A stretch of 64,000 nt of DNA. Source: Catonia carolina (Eukaryota > Arthropoda > Insecta > Hemiptera > Achilidae). The stretch lies in assembly GCA_035578175.1 (NCBI GenBank), contig JAQMRL010000008.1:64667541-64731540 (forward strand). Reading direction: 5' to 3'. Below the pieces are notes generated by a model. It searched no databases. It worked only from the letters and a program-made list of their open reading frames with translations, and had not been told where the DNA came from. Below, in pieces: positions 42,821 through 54,505 of this stretch (the first letter of the stretch is position 1; every line of letters begins with the position of its first letter). Made by a program: the position numbers and the translations under genes.

Positions 42821-43738
42821 ACTTTCTCTTCCCTACATGAATACATAGGAAGGAAAGTATTGTTTTCATGTCGATTTTTCAAAAGCGAGTTTTCACCAGA
42901 TCTACACGTTTTCAGACCCCCTGAACCTAAGAAACATGTTTTTAGCGATTTGTCTGTGTGTGAACAGAATATCTCAAGAACGGAATCTCTTACGAACTTG
43001 AAACTTAAATTAGATACTACTACCGGACCCGACACGAATATTTTCATCAAAATCGGGTTACCGAAAGAAGTGGTTTATTCGTGTCATTTTTCACTTTTTT
43101 GCGATTTTCTCAAAAACAGCTCCAACGATTTATTTAAAAATCGCCTCATTTACTAAATTTTTTATGCTCTACAAGATAAAGTAAGCGCCATGTTTGCTGA
43201 AATTCTTGGAGAGGCTGTTTTCTCGTAAAAAACTGATTTTTTAAGATTTCGACTTTAATATATGTATTTCAGCGCAAAAATGTATAAATAAAAGTTGTAA
43301 ACAATTTAAAATGCTACAACTTTTATTTCAAACATGTTTTTGTATAACGCTTAGTTTAGCGGTAATTAGCGATTATCTGTTTTTTTTCTCACGAAAACCT
43401 GTAAAAAATTGATATTTTTACGATTTCAACCTTAGTATGCATTTTACAACAAAAGTGTTTATAATCAAATTTATAGAAAATTAAAAGATCTACAACTTTT
43501 ATTTAAAGCATTTTTCTCTACAGAGCCAAGTTTAGCGTGAAAGAGTGATGTTCCGTATTTTTAAGCGAAACAGGTTGATTTTAATTTTGCGTTTTTCACT
43601 CATGATTAAAATAAGATTATATTTTTTAAGCTTAGTTTTTTGTTTATTTCTAATGTTTTATTACTAATGTTAGATTATATTGTTCATTATTTGCATTAGC
43701 AAGAGAAAGTCGTGTGAGTGTTTCACACCAAATTTTTT
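42821..43738 (+). mobile_element. Helentron-like family A, full-length copy splitting a second RTE gene
   Basis: 918 bp. The 5' ACTTTCTCTTCCC (42821-42833) is the inverted complement, one base apart, of the 3' GGCAAGAGAAAGT-type word (AGCAAGAGAAAGT here, about 43698). The 3' stem-loop GTGTGAGTGTTTCACAC is followed by CAAATTTTTT. It sits in an A-run of the RTE gene with no duplication. It shares its head (GGAAAGTATTGTTTT, then TCGGGTTACCGAAAGAAG) with the copy at 5646 and its body with all other copies. Internal units at about 43290-43370 and 43450-43540 repeat the TTTTATTT...TAGTTTAGCG / AAGTTTAGCG block. Confidence 0.78.
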
Positions 43739-43945
43739 GGATGGTGTAAACAAGCTCCTTTTCTGTTCCCATTCTCCGCAAAACTGTGTCGTTGGGTACT
43801 TCATCCGTCCAGGGTATTTTTAGCATGCGCCTGTACAACCAAAGCTCAAAAGCATCTATTCTTCTGATATTTGTCCTCTTTAACGTCCAAGCTTCCTCGC
43901 CATATTACACTGTTGAGAAGGTGTTGTAACATCGAACCATCCCGA
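43739..43945 (-). pseudogene. RTE-like reverse transcriptase, 5' half of a second split copy
   Basis: Minus strand: EEAWTLKRTNIRRIDAFELW, then LYRRMLKIPWTDEVPNDTVL and RRMGTEKELVYTIQK, breaking off at an A-run where the family A element is inserted. It is open except for a stop upstream of GEEAW. Motif order matches the remnant at 3285 (EAFEMWFYQRMLRVSW). Confidence 0.82.
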
Positions 43946-45000
43946 ATCTCAGGTGAAGGATTTATCGATTAAAGGTTTTTCATTTCAACAAATTTAGAAA
44001 CAGCTATAGAAACATGAAAATAAATTTGGCAACTACGTCGGGTAAACAATATGGTAATTTGTAACTTCTAAATAATTAATTATAATAATATTTAATTATA
44101 CAATTATCTAATTTTAATAATCAGAAATATTAGAGAATTATAACTTAAAAACAGTCTTAAAAACTGTTTATTTTACTTAATTTTGGTTATAAACAAAAGG
44201 AATTGTTTACGTTAAATGTGAAACTTTTATACAAATTATAAAAACAGAAAAGAGGGTAAATTTATCGAAGGGGATGCACTCATTAAAGATTTTCCATTCA
44301 TTTTTTATTTTATTTTTATTGTTCGAAAAATTCTCTTTCTATTTTTTTGTTTCTTTGATTCATCATTATTTTTCCATTACTTTTCAATCACTGTCTCTCT
44401 TACTCATTCAATAATATTCATAAATATTGTTCTTCTTATTCTATCCATTCCTTTCCTCACGAAGGGCTTTTATCGGAACATTTCTTTTTAAATTTCGTTC
44501 AGTTGGTATTCAGTAGTGAATCAGCGTATACACTTTTTAAGAATAACTAACAAATATATCTAAAGGGTGAATTTACATTGTTTTTAGAATTAGAGATAAA
44601 AACTAAAAAAGATCTGGATTTAAAAAAAGTTTTCTTCGTTTACATTGTTTTATTTAGCATTTTTATTTTAAATTTAGCTTTCTGACGTTTCATTCGACCC
44701 TTCGTTTTTACATCCATTATTGGACTCAACTGACTTTTTACTATGTTGATTAAAGTCGCTTTCTCATTCCCTCTGTCTAAATGTAAATTGAAATGGCACA
44801 ATGTTTTGACTCGAAGAAAACCCTTTCGTTTTCCAATGAACTTCTTTCCCTTTCAAACAAAAAAATGTAGGAATTGTCTTTATTCCATGTTTTTTAAAGA
44901 TATAGTGGAAGTTCGGTCAGGTGTGGAGTAAGATTTAACGTTTAGTTACATGTAGTTCTTACTACGAACACAAATTTTGCGATGAATCGGAACCTTAACA
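43946..45000. other. AT-rich intergenic sequence, nothing recognised
   Basis: About 1 kb without a supported gene or repeat. Confidence 0.5.
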
Positions 45001-45002
45001 TA

Positions 45003-45074
45003 CGAGGTGTGGCTATTAAATGACGAGACTGACGTTGTAAAAAATTGTATTTTTATTTTATACATAATCACTTC
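45003..45074 (+). mobile_element. Isolated mariner left end next to the phosphatase exon
   Basis: CGAGGTGTGGCTATTAAATG, continuing ACGAGACTGACGTTG and the T-rich stretch to CATAATCACTT, matches the terminus of the mariner at 63175 and, inverted, the right end at 40478. A TA precedes it. Similarity stops at 45074, so this is a solo end or the start of a copy with a different (perhaps original) 5' region. Confidence 0.75.
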
Positions 45075-45342
45075 GATTATATTCGTAATGAAGTAATCGC
45101 TGGGAAACGTCGCCTTGTAGTTGTTATTATGTTATTTTGTTGTTCCAGTTATTATTTTTGAAACGTTTGTGTGCATCATAAATTGTTTTTAATTCGTTAT
45201 AAAAAGTATTGGATGTTAATGTCCTTGGTGGCATTCACGTTAGTGTATTTTTGATGGCCAAAAAACTTTTCCGGGCTAGGTTAATTGACTGAACAACTTG
45301 AATTTTTGTCAAGTGCATTGTGTTTTATTAAGTGAAGTAAAA

Positions 45343-45583
45343 ATGGTTGATACAAATAATTTAGATAGACAGATCGGAAAATTGAAAAAGTGTGAGATTA
45401 TTAAAGAGTCTGAATTGAAAGCATTGTGTGCAAAAGCGAGAGAAATACTGGTCGAAGAGAGCAACATCCAGAGGGTTGATTCACCAGTTACGGTTTGCGG
45501 TGACATTCATGGTCAGTTTTATGATTTAAAAGAGTTATTTAAAGTAGGCGGAGTTGTTCCAGAAACGAATTACCTATTTACGG
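45343..45583 (+). CDS. Protein phosphatase 4 catalytic subunit, 5' coding exon
   Basis: PP4 is a PP2A-family Ser/Thr phosphatase acting in nucleus and cytoplasm on DNA-damage, centrosome and splicing substrates. ATG 45343 (AAAAATGG) starts a frame whose 80 codons match the conserved PP4c N-terminus: [20 protein letters not shown], then [20 protein letters not shown] and [20 protein letters not shown]. The metal-binding GDIHG motif (Asp54, His56) is present. The frame stops at 45589-45591, just after [11 protein letters not shown] at 45584 lets the exon end inside the glycine codon (phase 1), but the donor GTTGTT is weak. Threonine replaces the near-invariant methionine before that glycine. 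GDFVDRG and GNHE exons were not found by eye downstream. It is either a real first exon with a long intron or a partial duplicate. Confidence 0.78.
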
Positions 45584-45591
45584 GTTGTTAA

Positions 45592-47190
45592 TGTATTTTT
45601 TCTACAACGTGTGAATTAAATTTTCTTATTCATATTCTTAAATGTTAAAAAGTATTAATGGTAGAAATCCATTTGTAAACAAATATTAATAATATTAGTG
45701 TTTAAATTTATTGGAATACATAATAAAGACAAGAACGTTGATTGCTTTGAAATGAATGGGAACAATTTCCCATTTCTACAAACAAGCATAAATATGTCTA
45801 CATAAGGCTTTGTTGTTGTTATTGCTGTTCTTCTCTAAACTTCTCTTTCTTTATCTATTTATCGTGATCGCTTTCTCTATTTCACACTTTCCATCCCCTT
45901 TTAATCTTCCTGTATTTATCTAATTCTCAGCGATTCACTACTGTTATTTATAAACCTCTGTTAACACGTTAACTTCACATATGTGCGTGAGAGTTGTAAA
46001 CCTAAGATGTTTGAAATTATTTTATGTGTGTTTGTGTGGTGTGTAAGCGTGTTGATGAGTTGAAGGTAGATATTCAGGTTAGACTAACAGTGGTTTAAAC
46101 TTCACAATTAGAAGGCGTATGAATGTCAGTCTGCCACGACGAACGATACTCTGAAACGCGAACGCTTAACAACAAAAGATAACGATAGTGACGTTTACTA
46201 TATTGCCCATGTGCGCGTTTTAACCACGAATAACATTTTATCTATGGTTTGGGTCGGCTATAAATGTAACTCATTGTCAGGTGTGTTGCATAGCTTGAAA
46301 TTGGAAGGGGTTCGTCGTTCAGTTTTGCTTTTCTATTCTATAGGTTAAACCGTCCGTTACCTTCTATAAATCCTTACTAAATCCTTTCCTGAGTTAAAGT
46401 CTATTTATTCCTCGATCTACCTTTTAACCTTCCTTTTTATCGAATAATTTTTTTAACCTATTGCATGCTGTCATCATTTTTATGTTAGCTTAACTAATTT
46501 ATAACCGCCTACTGTTATTTTTAAAATTATTACATTGATATTTCTGTAGTCTAGATAACTTTTAATAACTCTTTAATTATCTCAATTTTTATTTCAAGTG
46601 CCTTGTCGTAAAGTTTAAAAATAATTGTTGAATTAGTCAACTCATTTTATGGAGCTTTTGTTAGGTGCTATTTAATTATGAAAACTATTAAAGCTAGCTT
46701 AACTGTAATTTTATGCAACAATCACCTTATTTTTGAATTGTCTGCGATAAGGTACATGAAACAATATTTTTGTTTAAAAATATACAATAAATCTAAATTT
46801 TTAAAATCCTAAAATTATTGCATAGTCTATTTTAGATTCCTCCTTTAATAACAATTTACTTCAACAATTTTTTATTACCAAGGATAATACTTTTTTCAAA
46901 AACAGGTAGTATAATAATAAATTCTGGATTCTTGTATAAAAATCTAAGTAAATATTTAGATATTAATGAATTTATGATATTTTCATAATGGATTTTTAAA
47001 AATCCTAATTATATTGCCGATGGGAGCATACAACTGGAAGATTAAAGTAAACTAATCTAAGTCACAACATATCACTTTTGTTGTTAGACGACAGAACTAT
47101 CCAACTGTTTTCAATAATAATCCTCCCATACTATCAAAAACAAAAGTACGTGATTAGGTCTGCACTTAGAAAAAATGTTTAACCTGTTTT
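45592..47190. other. AT-rich sequence, possible PP4 intron, no exon recognised
   Basis: I searched by eye for the next PP4c coding block (DFVDRG..., GNHES) and did not find it. A TATAAAT at about 46259 has no initiator at the right distance. No repeat family noticed. Confidence 0.4.
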
Positions 47191-47192
47191 AG

Positions 47193-47795
47193 CACCCTTG
47201 CTGTTTTCTATTTTCCTTTCGGATATACCATAAATTCCTACTACTTTGCATACTACGTTCGGTGATGATACTGTTGTTCTTTCATCCTCTGATGACCCTG
47301 TTCATGCTTCAAACGACATTCAAACAGGCGGTTGACATAGGGAAGCACTTCAACCAAAAGCGACAACTACTAAATAAGAGACTGAAACAGTTATACAAAC
47401 TATTAGCCAAGCGGTCAACTCCAAAAACTGTCTTCAAAACTCTTGACGTGCAAGGCAATGCTTCAACCAATTTGGATGTACATGTATGGCAGTCAAATCT
47501 ATGATGCAGCAAAGCCATCAGTCATTTCACGAATAAAACGTTTCTAAAATAAATTCTAGCGACTGATTACTAATTGCCCGAGTTACGTATCCAATAGACC
47601 ACTACACGATGACTTACGCGTTCATTATGTCAACGACACATATCTATGATTGTACCGTAGGTTCAGACACAAACTTCAAAATCATAATAATCCTTTAATA
47701 TGGAACATGAATTCTGCAGACCTGCCAGGAGTCGCACAAAGACGACAGAAACACCGATGGAGTAGAGACATGATACATCAACGCAACTGTAACAT
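47193..47795 (+). pseudogene. Jockey-type reverse transcriptase with internal deletion
   Basis: It starts PLLFSIFLSDIP and continues FGDDTVVLSSSDDPVHASND (catalytic box changed to FGDD). It then jumps at about 47330 into the region homologous to QKRLLLNNRLKQLYRLL of the copy at 58310-58945, losing roughly 150 bp. Nucleotide identity to that copy continues through CATGGCTTCAAAACTCTTGA-like words to AATTCTGCAGACCTGCCAGG. Stops and frameshifts throughout. Confidence 0.8.
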
Positions 47796-48000
47796 TTATT
47801 ACATGTATAAAATATAGGCCTACATTAAAATTTAACACAATATCGTTATCTGGATAGCTATCACCACTGGGCGATGTCCTCCTCAAAGCCATTAACGCAG
47901 TTGGTTTTTTTTATTATTTAAAAAAAAAAGTAGTTGTAAACATTTTTGCTGGTTGTTTTTATACAGTTGCAAAATAAATTAAGTAAAAAAACCTGGAATA
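47796..48000 (+). repeat. 3' UTR of the jockey-type pseudogene
   Basis: Matches 58946-59160: GATGTCCTCCTCAAAGCCAT, then TTAACGCAGTTGGTTTTTT and TGTTTTTATACAGTTGCAAA followed by ATAAATTA. Confidence 0.75.
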
Positions 48001-48420
48001 CTCAAGTTTTAGGCCGGAACAGGATTTTTCTATTCCTGGTACGAGTACTGAACGGCACTGTTACAAAAATTATCTGATACCAGTACATAAATATTTCCAA
48101 ATTAGTGAAGAGAGAAAAATTACTTAAAGCACTTACACTTAAATTTATTTACACTTGATTCGAATCTGTCAGAACTAGTAAAGAGACGAGTCAAAGGAGA
48201 CTGATACTTATGACTATATACAAGCTAATATACTTATGACTATACTTATGAGATAAAAGCGAATACTAAGAACAGATGAGTGTCTTAGCTCTACTTTCGC
48301 TCGTAGTGCACCGACTCCGTGCAACGGGCGTGCACAACTAAAAATGGCTAATGACATTCACCTTTTTTATTTATTTATAAGACGTTCATTAAAGAAGAAA
48401 AATGTTATTTAGATTTTTTG
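48001..48420. other. Intergenic sequence, nothing recognised
   Basis: No supported gene. TATACTTATGACTATA-type words are locally repeated at about 48205-48250. Confidence 0.45.
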
Positions 48421-48600
48421 TTGTGTTGGAGTACTTTTCCTGCCGTTTCTTTTCTTGATTCTTTTCCAGTATTCCTTCAATCTTTCTGATATCTTCTGGC
48501 GTTCTTCGTCGGAATAAATGTCGTTTGGTCGTTCTTTTCTGTTCAAGTCTTGTGTTGTTCAGTTTGTGTTAATTTCCGGATTTTCTTTTCAGGTGTTTAA
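48421..48600 (-). pseudogene. Fragment of the unidentified element protein shared with 21848-22039
   Basis: Minus strand: RKERPNDIYSDEERQKISER, then LKEYWKRIKKRNGRKSTPTQ. Position-by-position similarity to the plus-strand frame at 21900-22036 (YS-x-EERQ-x2-SER-x-K-x-YW, then a Lys-rich tail with T). The helix-like EERQKISERLKEYW block vaguely recalls short DNA-binding repeats, but I do not assign a family. Confidence 0.45.
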
Positions 48601-49261
48601 GTGAGATTGTTGAAACCAATCGATGTTTAGGCTGAACAATAAAACGATAAAAGTTACAAACATATTAAAATGATGTAAAAATTGTTACCCTCGAGAGCAC
48701 TCTGTCTATATTAAAACACACTTTTTACCTCCAGTTTGTGAACCGACAATACTTATCACCCCAACATTACAACTTTAATAACTTTTTTAATTATGTAACT
48801 AACGACTACTTTTAAATAATATGTCAAAATTGTTACGCTTGACCAACCAACTGTTATTATATTTATTATTTTAATAAAAAATATGATTTTATTATCAAAG
48901 AATCATAAATATAATCTTGCTTTACTTTTGTTTTGCTAGTAATAAGCAACACGAATGACCTTGTCAATTAATCATTTTTCTTCAATACCAAACGCCGTGG
49001 GCTTAAACAGATCAATCATTTGACGAAAACAAAACGTCAATCCTTTTGAATGAATGAATTTATTTACAAAGAAGAAATATGAAAAAAAGAAAATTAATTT
49101 TTGCGTGTATTTTTTAAATAAAATAAATTGAATGAAACAGTGGGCGGTAGATTTTACTTTTCTTTTATGATTGAAAACTAACTCAAGGGGATCTTAATGA
49201 CTAAAATCACAGTTGTAGGTCTATAAGTTGTAATTATTACTTGATAAAATTGAAAATAAAG
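48601..49261. other. AT-rich sequence, nothing recognised
   Basis: No supported gene or repeat. Confidence 0.5.
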
Positions 49262-49487
49262 GTCAAAATAAGCGTAATTTCGCGTGATTTCTTGACTTTT
49301 CATTTCGGGTCACTTCCGGTCAAAACCTGAAATTCAAACCCAATTCAGGACCAGTAATGTTTTGTGTAGATTACGAATCCGAAAACCGTTTGTTGCTATC
49401 TCTTGTAGTTTCTGACATCTAGGGGTGACGGAAGGACGGACGGATAAAACAAAATGATAGATGATAAAATTTTAAAAATTGCCACCT
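49262..49487 (-). mobile_element. Helentron-like family A, alternative 5' head only
   Basis: On the minus strand: GGTGGCAATTTTTAAAATTT, CATCTATCATTTTGTTTTAT, CCGTCCGTCCTTCCGTCACC, AGAGATAGCAACAAACGG and TTTTGACCGGAAGTGACCCG. It ends near AAGTCAAGAAATCACG, and the body is missing. Confidence 0.65.
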
Positions 49488-50129
49488 ATTATCTAAAGAT
49501 TGTTTTAACGAGTACTTCGATAGACAGAAGTTAAGATTTAGTAGGCTTCAACAAAGTATTCTGATATCGTTAGTTAGAACTGTTAAATCATTTATAGTTT
49601 TGATTAACATTTTATCGAATTGCTATAATTGACGAAAAATGTCGAATCTATTTTAATGGAATGAATTTTATGGAATGCTATTTTTTTCACTTAATTTGTT
49701 ATTATTTACTGTGTAGTTTTGCACAACCAGTAAATTTGTATACAGTATACAGAGTATCCCACGGAATTTGATCATTGGGAAATAGCATTGATTTTCATTA
49801 GTTTGTTAACATTTTCTTCTTACGAATGAATGCAGATTAATTATAAAAATATTAGCTTTGATTCATTTAGGCCTAAAGCTTTATTTTAGCTATGCTGTTA
49901 GAAGCTAAAGGAAGACACCACTCATTAGTAGGACTCCGACAATTAATTAATTACTTAAGTTAGCCATTTCATAATTTAATAATTAACACTATTTAATTGA
50001 TAAGAGTAATTTTAATTACTACTTTATGTTTTTATGAAGTAATTTTTTTATTAAGTTTAATTTAATCGAATGCTTTTGATTATTATTTGATTTCAAACAC
50101 GTTTGAATAAAAATTTGTTTACAAAATGA
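49488..50129. other. AT-rich sequence, nothing recognised
   Basis: No supported gene or repeat. Confidence 0.5.
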
Positions 50130-50131
50130 TA

Positions 50132-51296
50132 CAGTCGATTCCGGATAATTGGTCCGCTGGTTAATTGGGGTAGCCGGTTTTTTGGGACAGTTCTTTAATG
50201 AATAAAAACAGAACGGGATTTTACATTGATAAGTACTCCGTTTATTCGGTCCATAATGCCGCTTATTGGGGCCAATCTGATGAATGTACAATATTTATTT
50301 TATTAAAACTATTACAGGCCAGCGACGCACAATACGTGGTTCTAAGCGGCAAGATAAGATGATGGGAAGGATAGAGGTAGTAAAGTAAATATTTCGACAG
50401 ATAAACAACAGTAATCACACATCAGTCATAACTGTTATTTACAGTACAATGTGTAGACTACATAATCGTCATTGCAGAAATTTCAGTGAGTCATATCCAC
50501 TAGTTTTGCCCAACCTTACAAGCTGTATAGCCTCCTTGCAACTTATGGTTAGTTGTCACTTGTCATACGTACGTAGAACGTTCGTAATCCATGCTTCTCA
50601 TCAGTTTTTGTGATTTCATGAGTGTACTGTAACACAGTTTTTCGAGTCTGGTTGCTTTGTTATCTGCAGGCATACTTTTTTATTTTTTTAAATTTAATTC
50701 GTTTCACACATTTTGTTGATATTTTTATGGGTAGGCTTATATTATAGTACCTACTATCATCGTCTTTGTGAGTTAAATGCCGCGTAACGATATGACTGTG
50801 TGAACGAATAAAGCTTCTTGACAAAATAAACACGTATCCACCTAACTTAAGCCAACGTAAACTATCGGAACTAATCGATGTACCAAAAATTAGGATAGCT
50901 TGTATCGTGCTCCAAGAAAAGAAAATACGCCAAGAGTGGACATTGAAAGATCATGGAACATCTCAGAAAAGAAAACGTGAAGAAAGGATCCATTTTGTTT
51001 AAAAACGTTGAATGAATGGTTTACCACTGTAACTTCACAAGATGTTAGTGTTAATGGTCCAATGCTTAAAACCAAAGCAAAATGTTTTGCTAAAACGTTA
51101 ATCATTGTTCTGATACCCTTTAATTTTGTTCGTGTGTATATGGATAGAACTTGCATGTAAAATTTATGTCTGTGATAATTTTAATAAAATACAGTATCGT
51201 TATACCCCACAGTTTACAAATTCGTTTATTAGGGCCAGCCGTTTAATTGGGCCAAAATGCCCCGGTCCCGATGTGCCCCAATTATCGGGAATTGAC
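50132..51296 (+). mobile_element. Tigger/pogo-like DNA transposon, internally deleted
   Basis: The left end CAGTCGATTCCGGATAATTG pairs with TAGTCAATTCCCGATAATTG on the minus strand at the right end. Extended subterminal regions with repeated GGTTAATTGGG/CCGTTTAATTGGGCC-type words are found at both ends, as in pogo/Tigger elements with TA targets. The interior codes for only the DNA-binding half of a transposase, so about 1.2 kb remains of a ~2+ kb autonomous ancestor. Confidence 0.75.
50795..51115 (+). pseudogene. Tigger/pogo transposase N-terminal DNA-binding region
   Basis: The plus-strand frame gives KLLDKINTYPPNLSQRKLSE, then LIDVPKIRIACIVLQEKKIR, a psq-type helix-turn-helix layout. After a frame break, TLNEWFTTVTSQDVSVNGPM and LKTKAKCFAKTL follow, resembling the CENP-B-type second HTH (..W....R...V.G..I..KA). 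The DDE catalytic domain is absent. Tigger-family origin fits the terminal repeats. Confidence 0.75.
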
Positions 51297-52377
51297 TACG
51301 CAATATTCCTTAAGAAATACAAATCTTTTTAATTAAGTTATGTATTTAATTTTTGTAGTTAATGCTTCAAATCATTAAAAAGTACTTAATTTTGTTCATA
51401 CAGTCCTCTGTGTTATTAAAAAAACGAATATAACCGTACCTACTATACATTACAGTGTTAGTTGTATTTTCCCGGATTGTAATATAGACAGAACTAAGGT
51501 GTTACATTCATTAAGGAAGGAATATTAAATCCATAACGTTTGTTATTAGTCGGCTGCTTTATATCATGGGTAAATTAGTTTGTATGAGAACTCCACAGCT
51601 TTACAGTTATTGTTAACTCCAATCCACTTACTGGTATACAGCGGTGAGTCATGGATTAGAGTCATGCACCAACCGACTCAATTCTATCTGTCTGTTTGTC
51701 TGTACGTCCGTTCTAACTAACTAAACCACTACACTATGCCGTATAACCAAAGATATACAACCACTACACCGCTGCAATAACACAGCAGGTGATCACGAGA
51801 TAATGAAATTAATATCCCCTTCGTCACTCTGTTGACAAATTTCGTGCTTGCCTATCTTTTTCCTACTAAGGTCGATAATTCTATCATTTTCTATTACCTT
51901 TTTGACCTTAACCTTTATTCTTTTACATCTAATCTTTATTTATATCATTATATTTATAGGTAAAGGTTCTAAATTTTATTGTATAGGTTTTTAAATAGTT
52001 TTTTTATACTTACATTTAAGGCTTATCTAATCCACTACAATTATGTACTTCATAATTACATGCAATTTGGTTGTAAAGTTATTCTATACAGCTAATTTAT
52101 ATTGTGTTCTATAAGTAAATTACAATTCTATATCGTTAACGAAACTAAACACATATCCTGAGAAAAAAGAAGTTCAATATTCCATCAATTATAAGTAGAA
52201 TGCAAACTTTTTCAGACAAATGATAACTCATTATAGAAAATGGAATAGAATAGAAAAATAAGGAATTGTTTTTTCTTTAATTATTTTATTTGTAACTATA
52301 TGCTAATATACAACAAGCAAATTTGATAAAAGTAAAGAAAGAATAACACATATACAAGAGTATAGTTCAAATCATCA
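51297..52377. other. AT-rich intergenic sequence, nothing recognised
   Basis: About 1.1 kb without a supported gene or repeat. Confidence 0.5.
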
Positions 52378-52695
52378 CTCTTTATGGCTCAGAAGTTTGG
52401 GACGTCAAAAAGACCTGCAAAAATAAACTTAGAGCAAAAAAAATGGACTTTATGGAAAGAAGTTGTAGGGAATCACGATTAAAGTGGTTTGGACATGTAA
52501 AGAGGATAGATGGCTCCTAAAAGTATTAGAATGGATACCTCCAGAACGGATAAAAGAGCACGTCCACGTCGGAATTGGAGAGATGGCGTGAATGAGGCCA
52601 TGAAGACTAGAAAAGAAGAGGATTTAACCTTAGATAGGAACCAGTGGAAACTGGGGATGGAGAAGCGACAACAGCTGTAACAAAAACCGTTATAC
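52378..52695 (+). pseudogene. RTE-like reverse transcriptase C-terminus with internal deletion
   Basis: VQIITLYGSEVWDVKKTCKN, KLRAKKMDFMERS, then directly SRLKWFGHVKRIDG, then in another frame EWIPPERIKEHV-type and LDRNQWKLGMEKRQQL-like words. A stretch normally present between the KMDFMERS and WFGHV blocks is deleted. The SINE at 52706 follows directly. Confidence 0.8.
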
Positions 52696-52705
52696 ACATA
52701 AAGAT

Positions 52706-53104
52706 TGCCCATAACGGGCAGGTAGAGTGTTAAATTAAATTGCACTCGTTCTGTTGGTTCCAGGGCTACAAAAAATAGTTCTGTTTTTTATCACATAGTC
52801 AGCCAATTATATATGATTAAACTATTTAAAATAGAAAAGGAGTAAAGGTGTAAAAGACACTAGTCAGTTATCTTCTCTGAGAGTAATGAATTTCACTGTA
52901 CAGCCAGACCCTGTGGTGAAAGAAGTGAAGGTGTCATTTTCAGGGTGGAAAGTGGGTGCTTTTCGGAGGGCCTGACTTGCTGATAAGCATACTTTTTCAA
53001 CTCAGTGAGGAAGGCAATAGTAAACCACCTCACTCCTCGTTTTTACTTAGTAAAACCTCTAGAGGTTCAAACCAGCCTTTCAGCTGTTGACCTAAACAAC
53101 AACA
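52706..53104 (+). repeat. SINE family B, copy 7
   Basis: TGCCCATAACGGGCAGGTAG to GACCTAAACAACAACAGC. Flanks CACATAAAGAT (left) and GCATATAAAGAG (right) may be a diverged duplication. Confidence 0.83.
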
Positions 53105-53289
53105 GCATATAAAGAGAGGATGACAAGAAGATGAAATAGAAAAAAAAACAGTGATACCCACTAATACGTGTTCTATGAGGTAGTGTTCATAATGCATGAA
53201 TGATAAATAACAATATCACAAGAAAAGAAGGAAGAAAATAAATAAAATTAAAATAAATCACTTTAAAAAATATTTCCGGTCCATTGACA

Positions 53290-54505
53290 TTTCAACCTGC
53301 GTTGCGTATTCCCTGGTAGTGATGTATCTGATAGTTTGGTGATCAATTCGTTGGTGTGAGCAGGCAATTTTTCGTTAAAAACGAAAATCTACTTCACTTA
53401 TAAATGGAATTTTAAGGTCATCATGTAGGATTTTGTTATTGATATACAAAGGTGCGCAGGTAATTAAAAAATCGTAGAAATTTTGATTAAAGGCTTATAA
53501 TTTTTTTGGGTTACTCGATTTAGCTGTGCCAAAAATTTGTAGCTTATAGGTCATATTAGTTTAAAATAAATTTTGTATAGCAATAGTTTAGATTTTAGAG
53601 TCAGGGAAGAGCGGCGTCCAAGAAATCGAAATAGTTCTTTCAATTTGGAGTTCAAAGTCAGTCTTTTGGTTCTTATATGTGTCGCCCAGGTGAGTCTCTG
53701 AGCTTTGTGAAGCCCAAGGTATTTATAACTTCTTGTCGTTGTGGTGTCGGTTTATTGTCGAGGAATAATTGACGACGTTCGCTTTTCTGGAGAGAGAAGG
53801 TGATGTGCACTGATTTCGAAGCATTGAATTGAACTCTCCAAATTTTTAACCAATAATTTAAAAAGTTGACGGGACTTTGTAAATTATTACTCGTTGCTTC
53901 TGGATTTATGTCAGAAGAAAGGATGACTATATCGTCACCATAAGTAACTAATGTGGTGTTAGCAGATTTAGGTAGATCTGATGTGTAGATGTTGTAAAGC
54001 AGTGGGGATAATATTGAACCTTGTGGAACACCAGCGACGATCTGTTTGTAATCAGACAGAGCCGTGTTGTGTTTCACCTGAAAAAAATCTGTCCGTTAAA
54101 AAGGAGTTGATGATTAAGAAATAGGTATCTGGTAAGAATTTTCTTAATTTATATAATATTCCTTGATGCCACACTTTATCAAACGCTGCGCAAACATCAA
54201 AGAAGACAGCACTAACATATTTTTTTTCCAAAACCAGAGGCAAAGTGATTTACGATTCTGTGTAGTTGATAAATATTGTGCTATACCGTCGTCGAAATCC
54301 AAACTAATGGATAGGGATTTTTACGTGGTCTTTTGCAAATGAGTAGTCTTGGTAGTAAAAGTTTTTCAAACAATTTGGATAGTTTTGAAAGTAAACTGAT
54401 GGGCCTGTAAGAAGACGGCTCGTGGATTGGTTTATTTTGTTTATGAAACATATCACAGGAATTAAAAAAATGTACGGACAAATTCACAATTTTATTTAGT
54501 GTAGT
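53290..54505 (-). pseudogene. Divergent jockey-type reverse transcriptase, nearly whole RT domain
   Basis: Minus strand, in pieces separated by frameshifts: SSYRPISLLSKLSKLFEKLL, a decayed fingers region, YVSAVFFDVCAAFDKVWHQG (motif A), IVAGVPQGSILSPLLYNIYT, and TLVTYGDDIVILSS (catalytic box YGDD instead of the usual F/YADD). A thumb region follows with AQRLTWATHIRTKRLTLNSK and LLLYKIYFKLI, and a C-terminus to about 53290. It is only distantly similar to the copy at 31281, so it is an older, separate lineage. There is no poly(A) tail. The 5' break at about 54505 coincides with the head of a SINE on the other strand. Confidence 0.87.

Noticed and set aside
46259..46330. TATAAAT plus TCAG as a core promoter
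   Set aside because: The TCAG words are too close to or too far from the TATA-like motif, and no transcript feature follows.
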